From Cryptococcus deneoformans JEC21 (Eukaryota > Basidiomycota > Tremellomycetes > Tremellales > Cryptococcaceae), in contig NC_006693.1 in assembly GCF_000091045.1 (NCBI RefSeq), positions 1,064,662 through 1,128,661 of the forward strand: 64,000 nt of DNA, in the 5' to 3' direction. The translations under genes and the position numbers were made by a program. Shown in pieces: positions 35,428 to 47,052 of the stretch. Under the pieces are notes generated by a model. The model worked only from the letters and a program-made list of their open reading frames with translations. It was not told the origin of the DNA and searched no databases. Numbering within the stretch: position 1 is the first letter of the stretch; each line of letters begins with the position of its first letter.

Positions 35428-36674
35428 ATGCCTCCCCGGAAGTCCAAGTCTCGTGACGTCAAGTCAACCGCCCCTTCACCTTCTCCCTCGATTGGGCAAC
35501 GACGTTCTTCCCGCGCACCCAGAAAAGAGCCCGCCCCTGCCGTCGAGGTTGTTGAGGAAAAGGACGAAGTTAGTAGTGAGAGCGAAGAAGTTGATGCTGC
35601 TGAGGGTTTGGAAACTAGAGAGACCGACGCAGGGGAAGCGGAGCAAGACGAGCAGGTACAAGAGGTTGCGGAAAAAGAGCACGTGAAGAGCAACAAGGGC
35701 AAGGAGAAAATGTCCATGGCGGAGCGAATGGCTAAAATCAAGGAGTTGCGTATGAAGATGGTAAGTAACTGACATTTTTCCCACATGGCCCAGTAAACTT
35801 GCTGACATGCTTTTGCTTCAGAACCAATCTGCAGCTCAAAATCGTCGCGACCTGGTGGAAGACCATCAGAAAGCTCAGGTGACAGCCAAAGAGCTTGCCC
35901 GTCTCGAAAAGCAACGCAAGCTTGCTCAAACTCTCCGACTTAAAGCCGAGGCTGAAGAAAATGGTGAAGACATTGAAAGGAAGAAGAATTGGGAGTGGAC
36001 GATTGAGGATAACGAGAGATGGCAGGCTAAATTGGAGGAGCAAAAGGTCAAACAGGACACTCATTTCCACAGTACGTCTTTCTACCTCGTATTGACCCTT
36101 TTATACGATACTCAACATCCGTTTTGCAGACGCCGAAGATGATGCGTATAAGAAATATAACCGTAACCTTCGAGCAACGAAGGCCGACCTTGTTGCCTAC
36201 GAACGACAGAAGGAGGCTGCCCTCGGCCTTGCTCCTGGTACACTCGTCCCAGCTCGCGCCACCTCTTCCTCCCTTGCTGCTTCCTCGTCAAAACCAGGGC
36301 TCACTGGTGCAGAGGACCTTTATCGAGGAGCAGACACATTGGTATATGGTGATAACAAGCCTAGTGAGGATGCGGTCGACAGGGTCATCTCCAAGATCAA
36401 CAAAGAGTATGTCATCCTATCTCAAGCTTTGTGAAAAAAAAGCAGAACTGACTTGGACTGCAGCATTGGGAAAAAGAAGCGAACCAAGAAGGATGACGAA
36501 GATGGAGAAATCAACTACATCAATGAAAGGAACAAGGTGTTCAACAAGAAAATCTCTCGATACTTTGACAAGTACACGAAAGAGTATGTCGATTACCACT
36601 CGCCGTTTGTATATGTATACTAACCGTGATACCTTAGGATCCGAGCCAACTTCGAGAGAGGAACTGCTCTTTGA
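35428..36674 (+). CDS. SYF2: Pre-mRNA-splicing factor Syf2
   Basis: Five exons (35428-35760, 35822-36071, 36130-36406, 36464-36583, 36638-36674) give 338 residues. Syf2 belongs to the NineTeen/Cwc complex of the spliceosome. The N-terminus is disordered and acidic (PPRKSKSRDVKST, then a Glu-rich stretch). The SYF2 domain covers the C-terminal two thirds: AERMAKIKELRMKMNQS, RRDLVEDHQKAQ, RKKNWEWTIEDNERWQ, DDAYKKYNRNLRATKADL, DAVDRVISKIN, NYINERNKVFNKKISRYFDKY and the end EIRANFERGTAL. The start is the first ATG after an AT-rich leader. The tRNA lies 175 bp upstream on the other strand. Confidence 0.93.
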
Positions 36675-36971
36675 GACCGTAATCAAACCTGCAAACAACT
36701 TGTTCAGCTCTTTTCTTAGACATGTGACCCTTATCTAGGTCCTGAAATGTATTATTGTAACATTCGTCGAAGTATATTTGTTCATGCATAACAAAAGGTA
36801 TTTGCAACATAGTCTCTTATTGTACGGTATTCTCAAGTTCAGTATCCGTTGCTGCTCATTACCCATTTCCAAATGTTATCTATCTTTCGCTTTCATGTAC
36901 AATCCTTCATGCACCTTATTATTCTAGTTGTCCTTCCACTGTTCTGATCAGAATGATTCAACAGACAGTGA
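36675..36971. other. Convergent 3' flanks of SYF2 and PHO85
   Basis: AT-rich 3' flanks of two converging genes. No coding sequence recognised. Confidence 0.4.
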
Positions 36972-38850
<1,879 letters not shown>

Positions 38851-39609
38851 CGTGAAATATAATAAAGCGATGCCTGAGTGGGTAGAGGCCTGTGGAGTTC
38901 AACCTTGGTGAGACAAGAAAGATTTGTACAATCGTTCAAGTCGACTTTGGACCTGCTGTTGTGGGAGCTTGAAGGTGGTGCGTCTACGGGCTTGCGTCGT
39001 ATGTATTAATCCGCACACTTCTGTACTCCTCGGAAAGACGTCGTCTACTAGGTGATGCAGGCGACAGGAACTGGGTAGAGGTGGATGAAAGTAAGAGCAG
39101 AAAGGGTTGGAGAAGTATGTACACACGTTCCGAACCGACGCAATTGAATGTAAAGTCTGCAGGCACCATTACTAACGGAGCGATATTTCTCTCCCACGGA
39201 CTGGCGTCTGGATCAGTTTGCCTCTTTCAAAGTCGTTTCGACGACTTTTTTCCATCATGTATGCTTGTCAACCTGTCATTGAAAATTTCAACTGCTTTGT
39301 GAAAGGAGAGGATATCTATAGGCTTTTTAGAATCAAGGGTGTGTAATGGATCCTCGTGGTACTACTCTCGCTGCCTTCTTCTTTCCTGCTCGCATACTAC
39401 TTCCTACAGTCATCTCCTTCTGTGGCAATGCTATTCTTTTGCCTGCTGGCTTGATTAACCATAACTATCGATGTAATTCACATAATGACAGTTTATCTAT
39501 ACAAAGTTCTTAAAAAATACTCTAAGCCCAAGTAGCATTTTGCAGTATGATAAAAAATACTCCGCCCGTATGACCCAACAGCTCGCTCAAAAAGCAAGAA
39601 GTCTGTATT
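38851..39609. other. PHO85 leader/promoter and AT-hook gene 3' flank
   Basis: No ATG in frame with the kinase is seen upstream of the split start codon. Pyrimidine-rich tracts on the minus strand around 39060-39110 and 39200-39240 suit a fungal promoter. No gene recognised. Confidence 0.4.
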
Positions 39610-40571
39610 CTAAGCACCCTGCTCAGGTCCATACCTCTCATTATCCCCCAGCTCATCCATTACAGGATATTGAGAAGCAGATAATAGTGCTGATATGGAC
39701 TCATAAGCCGCATGAGCATTGGCTTCCAGTTCTGCCTGACTCGCCCGATAACCACCCGTATAATGATGAGGCCGCGCGGGATAATGATGATGGGTGGCAG
39801 AAGCATATTGTCGACTTGGGCCTGATGAACTTGGATCTACAGGAGTGTGTATGGGAGTCGACTTGCTAGTGGTACCGTTCGAAGAGAGAGTTGATGCGGC
39901 GCCCTCTTCATGAAAAGCTCTGGGATCAAACGGCCTGAAATTTGGATCGTTGGGATTACCAGGCGGAGGTGGTGGTAAGTCCAGATTATGGCAGGGATAA
40001 CGGAAGGGAGTCAAGCCGAACGGATAAGGTGGTCGGTTGTAAGAAGACTACGGTCGCATACCATTCAAGTAGGCACCACATAACCTCAATTTTGCGACGG
40101 ATGTTACTCACATTTCTTCTTGGGTCATGAGCTACAGCCACCGAAGCCAAAGACTCCATCCCTGTAGCACCACTGCGCGAACTCTTTCTCGAGGGGCCAG
40201 CTACAGAAGAGCCAGACCCATAAAGTGTATCTTTACGACCTTGTATGGCTGCATGTAGCTTAAAAGGCGAAGCTATCCTCAGTCGTTTCTGTAATGACTC
40301 AGCGCTGGTTCTCAAGACAAAGAGGTCACAATTTCCTCACACTGCTCTCAGCATTATACGCGTCTTGCACGTTGGGCGTTTGTCCATCTGTACTACTAAC
40401 GCCCCTTACCCCATCATCGCTGCCCCTTGCTCGTCTCGGCCTGCCCCTGCCCCTCCGGCTCGTGCTGGCAGCATTACCAGAACTGCTTCCCCCCTTTGCT
40501 TTCCGCTTTCCCCTTGAGGAGCCTGCTATTGGTGGTTCTCGTAATGAAGGATCTACGACGGGCTCGATCAT
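39610..40571 (-). CDS. Orphan protein with AT-hook
   Basis: Three exons (40571-40341, 40288-40112, 40047-39610) give 281 residues. The first intron (52 nt) has a good GTGAGG donor, a CGCTGAGT branch-like site and ATTACAG acceptor. The N-terminal part has an AT-hook-like motif, SRRGRGRPRRARG (about 41-53), within a basic region. A possible conserved core follows (KRLRIASPFKLHAAIQGRKDTLYGSG) and then FGLTPFRYPCHNLDLPPPPPGNPND. The C-terminus is disordered with a His-rich patch (THHHYPARPHHYTGGY). A DNA-binding nuclear protein is likely from the AT-hook, but I do not recognise the family. It sits between two kinase/helicase genes on the same strand. Confidence 0.7.
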
Positions 40572-40875
40572 AATGCTCTCTTTCCCTGGTTTCGCTGCAA
40601 ACAAGTATCATGGATGGCAAGATGGAGGTGGGGCCCAGCATATATTTCGTTGGCACCCGTTATTGGGCGCGGAACCAAATCTCATGGGCGGGGTTGATAG
40701 CCGAGATCTGTGAGACATTCGTTTCTCTTTGCTATTCGTTTCTTCGTTTGTCACGGTTCTATTCTCCTTTTTGTCTCTATGTTTCTTTGCATTGGGAAAA
40801 GAATATGGAATGAGTTGGTAGTAAATAATGGGATATACAGCTATGCATGCACAAGCGCCTGAGGGAATGATATAA
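40572..40875. other. Intergenic, AT-hook gene promoter and MAK5 3' flank
   Basis: About 300 bp with T-rich sequence near 40720-40800. No coding sequence recognised. Confidence 0.4.
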
Positions 40876-43507
40876 TCATCGGCCCTCCACCTTTTTCTTC
40901 TTGACAGCTCCAGGTCTCCCAGATCCTAATTTTCTCTTCCCAGTCTTCTCCACTTGGTCGTAAGCTTTGCTAGTGCTTGCACCCAACAACATCCCGTGAC
41001 CTATATGGTTATCAGCCTTCTGTGAGACAGGATTTATAAAGAGGGGGGACAAACTCACCGGTTGATTTGATTAGGTCATCCACGATGACTTTACTTCCAC
41101 TTGTCGGATACCTGATCGACACACCCCTTGCGACAAGCTTCTCCTGCAACAAAGCCTTCAACTCCATCTTCAAATTCTCCACAGATGCTTTGCCTTTGCC
41201 CCTATCCTGCTTCTTAGGTTTATAATAAGGAGCATCGGGATCATCGTCTTCTCCATCGAGCATGGAAGGGTCGATATCAATATCCATGGCCTCGGCAGCT
41301 TCGAGTAACCAGTTTTTATCGTGAGTTGCTTTGGTCGCTCGATGTTGTGCCTTCTCAATTTCAGTCGCCACTCTCAGTCGCTCACGAAGAGAAGGAAGGA
41401 AACCGGCTTCGATAGGCAGATCGGGTAGCTCATGCGTTCGCTCAAGGCTCTTCATCAATGCCCTCTGGACAGACTTTTCATCCGGAGACACAAGTTGTAA
41501 TGCGAAACCCTCATTTTGGGCTCGAGCAGTACGACCTGATCGGTGAATGTACGCGTCCGCCGTTCGGGGCAGGTTGAAGTGAACAACGTGATCAACTTGG
41601 GGGATATCCAAACCTCGCGCAGCGACGTCGGTTGCAATCAGGATACCTTTGGGGTTGGATTTGAATCGGTCGAGGTTCTTAAGACGCTGCTTTTGTTGGA
41701 GATGGGAGTGAAGAGGGAAAACGGGAAGTTGGAGGAGAGTGAAAAGGGGGAGAAGACGACGGATAGAGTCGATAGAGTTAACAAAGACGATAGATCTGCC
41801 AGGGTATCGGAGAAGGAAATAATAGAGATAGAGATCCTGCATGAGGTATTAAATTAGCTCATTGCAAGTGGATGAGATTGCATACCTTGTCGTCCTTTGT
41901 AGACTCGATCATACTCTCCCTCAATGAGGAAACGACACCTCCTTCGGGGGACAAATCAATAACTTCGGGGTTCTCATCTCTAAAATCAAGCTTCTCCACC
42001 AAATCCTCTACAGTAACATTAGCTATGGTCTAATAGCTATGGTCTAAAAAGGACCCATGTGAACTTACCAAGAGTAGATGACCTTTTTCCTTTCCCTTTC
42101 CAAGATCTGCTTCTCCTCTTGAGGTTCTTCTGCAAATCCTTGGAAAGAGTAGCGGAGAAAACAAACGTCTGCATGTCCTCCCTAGCCGTTGACTCTTCAA
42201 AGAGAGTAGCCATAGCTTGGAATACGGGGTCATCATCATCAGGGCCTTGTTGGCTAGTTTCAACACATTAGCCACGGTCGATCCGAAATACAAGGAGGGC
42301 TTACGCGGTAGAACGTTGAGTAAGTTTGACGATACTCTCCAACTCTGCAAAGTGTCCGTTCTCAATCATTCGGTCCGCCTCATCAATAACCAAAAATCTT
42401 AATGTCCTGACACTCGTCGCGAGCTCATCATCCTACAAATATGTAAGCCAAAAGCGCCAAACCAACAGTAGATGGACTCACAGCCTTGATGAGGTCCCAT
42501 AACCGGCCAGGAGTCGCAACAATGACATCACATCCCCTCTCTAAAATTCTCTTCTGCTTTTGCGCACTTAGACCACCAACGACAGAGCCAACGCTGACTC
42601 TAGGTGGGCCTTGCGGTTTCTCCCCATCTGGAGTGGCGAGTGCATGTTTCAACAAGGCATTGAGATGGTCCATCACTTGCAGAGCAAGTTCTCTTGTAGG
42701 ACAAAGGACTAAAGCGGACAAGGGGCGCTTGATGCCAGCTTTCGATTTGCGTTGGCCAAGGAGATAATGGAGGATGGGTAAAGAATAAGCGAGTGTTTTA
42801 CCGGAACCGGTTTCCGCGACACCAACGACGTCTCGACCAGTAATTCCAGCGGGGATGGCTCGAGATTGGATGGCAGTAGGAGCGGTGAAGCTGGATGCAA
42901 GGAAAGAACGCTTGAGGGAGGGATGAAGGGAAATAGAAGACCATTCCGGGAGAAGGTCATCTGGGGATCTATCAGTACTAGCTATATCATCAAACATGTA
43001 CATACCGTTGAAAGCAGGCTCGTCGTCTAAATTGGGATGTTCCTCCTCGTCTGCAGCGTTGAGGTCCTCTTCAGCGAACCCAGCGAAATCGGGGAACTCT
43101 TCTTCATCATCCTCCTCAACGGCTTCTTTGTCATCGGCCTTTTTACCTTCCTCAGTTTCACTTGCTGAAGAGGCTTTCTCATCGTCTCCTCGCCCTTCTT
43201 GATTGGGTTCCTCTTGCGCGGCGTTCTTCTTGCCCTTACTCGTCTTGCTTTCCACTTCGACAAATTTTGCAATCTTTCTCCCACCATCGGTCTCTTCCCA
43301 CTCAATCCCAACATCTTCGAGCTCCTCAAGCATCATCATACCGCCCCCACCGTCGATGCCAGAAAAGCTTGAAGTTTTGACGGGCTTCCATGTGAGCGTG
43401 TCGGCCGTAACATACTTTTTGGGCTTCTTCTCCGTAGTAGGCTTAGATGGGGCTCTCACAGACTTCTTGTTGAGCTTGAGCTTGGTCTTCTTGTCAATCT
43501 TCGCCAT
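40876..43507 (-). CDS. MAK5: DEAD-box RNA helicase Mak5 (DDX24 type)
   Basis: Six exons (43507-42482, 42432-42305, 42253-42069, 42007-41886, 41836-41059, 41000-40876) give 787 residues, like yeast Mak5 (about 770). It is an ATP-dependent nucleolar helicase of 60S ribosome assembly. The N-terminus reads [19 protein letters not shown] and TLTWKPV, typical of Mak5, and is followed by an acidic stretch. Helicase motifs: Q-motif region [16 protein letters not shown], motif [11 protein letters not shown] (about 228-237), Ia [25 protein letters not shown] (359-362), [17 protein letters not shown] (motif V) and HRSGRTAR (VI). A 41-residue insert-like block ([20 protein letters not shown]) separates the lobes, as in this subfamily. 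The tail is basic ([13 protein letters not shown]). The gene is divergent from NSE1. Confidence 0.93.
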
Positions 43508-43525
43508 GATCGATGAAATAACTCC

Positions 43526-43565
43526 GGGATACTATGAGTACAGTGGGGATACTATGAGTACAGTG
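43526..43565. repeat. Perfect tandem duplication, 2 x 20 bp
   Basis: Two adjacent identical units, each GGGATACTATGAGTACAGTG, 18 bp before the MAK5 start codon. Confidence 0.95.
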
Positions 43566-43623
43566 CTTCTGCCATTCTTCATTGTTCCGACTTTTGAAGC
43601 TCAACTTTTACATGATAAACAAA

Positions 43624-43631
43624 TCACGTGA
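43624..43631. promoter_or_regulatory. E-box palindrome TCACGTGA
   Basis: In the MAK5/NSE1 divergent promoter. Confidence 0.5.
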
Positions 43632-43748
43632 CCTTTAAACGCGTCTCCTTTGGTTCTTTCACGGTAATAATAATCTTCCCTGGCAACGACGGAGGACGCG
43701 TTCGTTCTTGCCTTTCCATCTCCCTTCCGAATATATCGAGCGTAAACA

Positions 43749-45129
43749 ATGTCCAGAGACGCTATAACGAATGCGGCAGGTACTGTCGAATCGACTCTCC
43801 TCCATCAGGTGTTCATCCAGTCATTACTCTCCCGACGTGTTGTCTCCGAAGCCATTGCGCTCGAACTTTATAAACGCGCTGTCACGGCAGTCCGCGGTAT
43901 GTCTTTTGTATGTCAATATAGACAATGCTCAATTAAAATTATGCAGCCTACGACAGACAGTTTAATCCTCCGTACGCTATAAGCGGTCATGGAGTGGCAA
44001 GTTTCGTGACCGACGTGTCGACTTTGCTGCACAGTGTGAGCTTGGAAGTAATTCGAACTATCGATCAGCGATCCGATCGAGCCTTTTTTGTGCTTGTGAG
44101 TCCTGTCGGATGACACTGTTTAGATTATAAAGCTGACCATGGATGGCTAGAGAAACCTGGATGCTTCGGAGGTTGCGTCATTTGCAACTGACCTCAACTC
44201 GATGGAAGTTGAATACTTACGCAACCTTGTAAATCCATTTTTTTCCTACAGTTTCCTAAATTTGACACTTTAATTCGCACAGATTGAAAGTATTGTCGTT
44301 TCATACCCTGCCAACTCATTGGCTATTGGCCAAGCGCGTGATGTCATCAATGACTCTCCTCTTACTCAGCATAAGATGACCAAGTCCCATGCTGAGAGTC
44401 TGCTTGACGCATTAGTCTCTAGAGGGTGGCTTTACAAGTCTAAGTAAGTTTAACATATCCTCCATTTATTAGATAACTAGGACTCATACGTATGATAGGC
44501 GAACGAGGTTTTCATTGGGTGTTCGAGCACTCGCTGAACTTGAAACATACCTCAAGAACGAGTTTGATCAGTATGTGAAGTCATGTGCACAATGTAGGCG
44601 TGTGGTGACCGAAGTGAGCCACCTTTTCCTCGCGGTTCATATTTTTGTATCTAATGCCATGCTATTCACAGGGTCTTGCCTGCTCTAATGTGGGTTGCGA
44701 CTGTCACATTCATAACACTTGCTATGCCCGCAACATCCAACAATTAGCCAACCCTGTCTGCCCAAGCTGTTCATCGAGTTTCCGTGATCTTGCGCCTAAA
44801 CCTGTCGGTGAAAAAGCAGTATCGATTATGGAGGACAATTTCAAAGGTGGTAGGAAGAGAAAAGGGAAAGGAAAGAATGTTGGGGATATGGATGATGAAG
44901 GTGAGGAAGAAGAGGGTGGTTCTTCTGAAGCAGAGGATGAGTTGGATGAGCGAAGGGAAAGCCAGAGTCAAACTCAGAATCAGGGAGTAAGTTATTCCAT
45001 TTACGTATGAAGTCTGATCCTAATCACATCAACTAGTCAATAAGACGGTCTTATGTTCCTGAAACGCAGTACGACGAAGAACCGTCAACCGGGAGCGCAG
45101 GACCTTCAAAACGTATTCGAAGAGGATGA
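43749..45129 (+). CDS. NSE1: Nse1, RING-like subunit of the Smc5/6 complex
   Basis: Seven exons (43749-43896, 43947-44095, 44151-44228, 44283-44443, 44499-44613, 44672-44986, 45037-45129) give 352 residues. Nse1 is a ubiquitin-ligase-like subunit of the Smc5/6 DNA repair complex. The N-terminal winged-helix part shows HQVFIQSLLSRRVVSEAIA, and a second helix block reads HAESLLDALVSRGWLYKS, TRFSLGVRALAELETYL. The zinc region follows: CAQCRRVV, GLACSNVGCDCHIHNTC and CPSC, which matches the variant RING of Nse1 (Cys/His spacing CxxC, C, C, HxxxxC, CxxC). The C-terminus is acidic and Gln-rich and ends SKRIRRG. All six junctions keep phase. Confidence 0.92.
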
Positions 45130-45412
45130 GCCAAAGACTCAAAAATCTGTTTTACCTACGATTTCCTATATTTGTTCACGACATCACCTTATTGGGTTAC
45201 ACATGCAAATGCTTTTCATATTCGGATGCTGACGTGTATATACAAATGAGTAATGTTTTCGGACTAAACATCTAGCAAATGTCTAATGCTTGACAGGGTA
45301 CTATGAATCAACAGAAACGTCGAAATTCGTTAAAAATTATGGTCTGAAAACCGTAAGTCATTACCTAACAGAAAATCCCAAAAATACAGCATGACGTATA
45401 GTTCATGGGCTC

Positions 45413-46630
45413 TCATGAAGAGCTTAGCCTCATCCTCCGAGTTTTCTTTCCTTTACCTTTGCCCTTAATTCTCTTTGGGTGACTGGCGGCACTCCCAGAA
45501 TAGAGAGCATTGAGCCCCAGATCCCTATGAATGACTTCCTGGGCACGCACGTCGGAGTGCGCGCGGGAGCTCGAATGAAGGTGAGACTCTGGATCTATCC
45601 AACAACTTCCCATCGAGAGAGGCTCTTGCTGATCAGGATGACCTGCTAGTGGAGAGGATTGACGACGCCGTGTACACGAATGTGATTGGGAATTGGAGCA
45701 TGAACGTAAAACTGGTCGCCCGAAGGAAAGGTTCAAAGAAGGCGATGCAGATCGTTCCATTTTTGCTTCTTGCTCAACTTCGTCAGAGTCAATACTCTCC
45801 TTATTTAGCCCACTCGGACTCCTCCTTTCCAAACCCTTCCTGCCACGGGTTCCTTCCCCAGGTACAGTCCATCTTTCCCCAATAGTGGCACTCCTCATCC
45901 TTCCTCTGCCCCTTGAGACACCAGGACTAATACCCCGCCCGTGAACGACGACGGAAGATCCAAATGGGACATGATGTGCTGCGAATCCGCCGAGATCATG
46001 GAGGGATCGAGGCTCAGAAATGGATCGGCCCAAGTGTGGGGCAGAAGGACGATTAGGTGATCCTAGGGGGCGTATAGTGTGGATAGTGGGTAAGGTGGGA
46101 TGGGAGACGGCTGTGGTCAATGGCTGAAGGGATGGTGTAAAAGGCATGTTGAGGGTATGAATGTGTGGGGGTAGATCGAGTGCGGTCATCCGTCTATCAT
46201 GGTGTCAGCTGATGCCCAGTTCGAAAGACAGAGAACACTTACTCAGCAAAGGCTTTCGAGATACTATCCATTTTTCTCTTTCCTTCTTCTCGTCTGGTCT
46301 CGGCATCGACATTACTCTCAATACCAGTGAAGCCTGCCAAACCCCCACTTTTGATTGGCGAGGTACTCGCAGAGGGCCATCTTCTGGAGGTGGTGCTCCC
46401 GTAGGGGGAAAGATTTGAAAGTCGAGGGCGAAGACGGGGTCGAGGCGCTGAAAGAACGGTATCGGGTGGATAAAGAGCTTGTCTCTCAGACTGTGGCCGG
46501 TTCAGAGTTAGCGATGGGAAATTATGAAATGGCAGAAGAGACCTACATCGTCTTCGCGTACAGAGCAAAGGCAAAGAGATAAGTTGGCAAGGAAGAGCCA
46601 AACGCGAGAAGGTCGATCGGTATCGCTCAT
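45413..46630 (-). CDS. Orphan, mostly disordered protein
   Basis: Three exons (46630-46562, 46490-46243, 46193-45413) give 365 residues. The start MSDTDRPSRV leads into a short hydrophobic stretch (VWLFLANLSLCLCS) that could be a membrane anchor or signal. The rest is Ser/Pro/Arg/His-rich: LGRSISEPRSLHDLGGFAAH, a GRGISPGVSRGRGRMRS run and a strongly basic C-terminus (HPKRIKGKGKGKKTRRMRL). RSxS-type sites suggest phosphorylation. No family recognised. The long third exon without stops and clean GT-AG introns support coding. Plus-strand frames at 46355-46850 look coding-like but are antisense to it. It converges on NSE1, 283 bp apart. Confidence 0.6.
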
Positions 46631-47052
46631 CGTCGACGATGCTTTGCCACTGTTTTCCGAGATTGATATGGTATTAAGAAGTTGCCGACGCTTCACTGAA
46701 CTTATGTATTGGCGTGATTTTGAGGTGACGGTTGATTGGACTGGAGTCACACCCTCTAGTTCTGATGTGTGTGTTCCAAGATCCAGGTCCGATCCTGTCG
46801 AGATTGTTGGAAATCTTTGGCTGTTGGCTTTTGGTTATACAGGTGTATGAGTGTATATGCACACAGAGCTGACGACGGTCCGCTGAACCGCTTTTTTTTG
46901 GTGACTCAAAGATGGGTGAAGAGGTAAGATGCTAGTTGACGTCGGGGTATAAAAGCCGTTTCCAAACTTGCCTTTTTGCGTGTATCGGCAGTCGCTGACT
47001 GAGCATTACATTACGTAGAGATGAACGTCCGGCAGAAGGAGGACAAAGGATC
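46631..47052. promoter_or_regulatory. Divergent promoter with TATA-like box
   Basis: About 420 bp between the orphan gene and the plus-strand gene that hosts the transposon. TATAAAAG at 46948-46955 is 98 bp before the latter's ATG. A 17-codon upstream open frame starts at 47022 and overlaps that ATG region in another frame. Confidence 0.45.

Larger units (their letters stand above)
43508..43748. promoter_or_regulatory. Bidirectional promoter MAK5 / NSE1 with TCACGTGA and a tandem 20-bp duplication
   Basis: 241 bp between divergent starts. TCACGTGA lies at 43624-43631. A perfect 20-bp tandem duplication (unit starting GGGATACTATGAGTACAGTG) fills 43526-43565, directly upstream of the MAK5 start and probably in its leader. 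Confidence 0.6.

Noticed and set aside
42969..43005. 37-nt GT...AG segment that could be an intron in MAK5
   Set aside because: Removing it shifts the frame; reading through keeps [11 protein letters not shown] in phase with the helicase.
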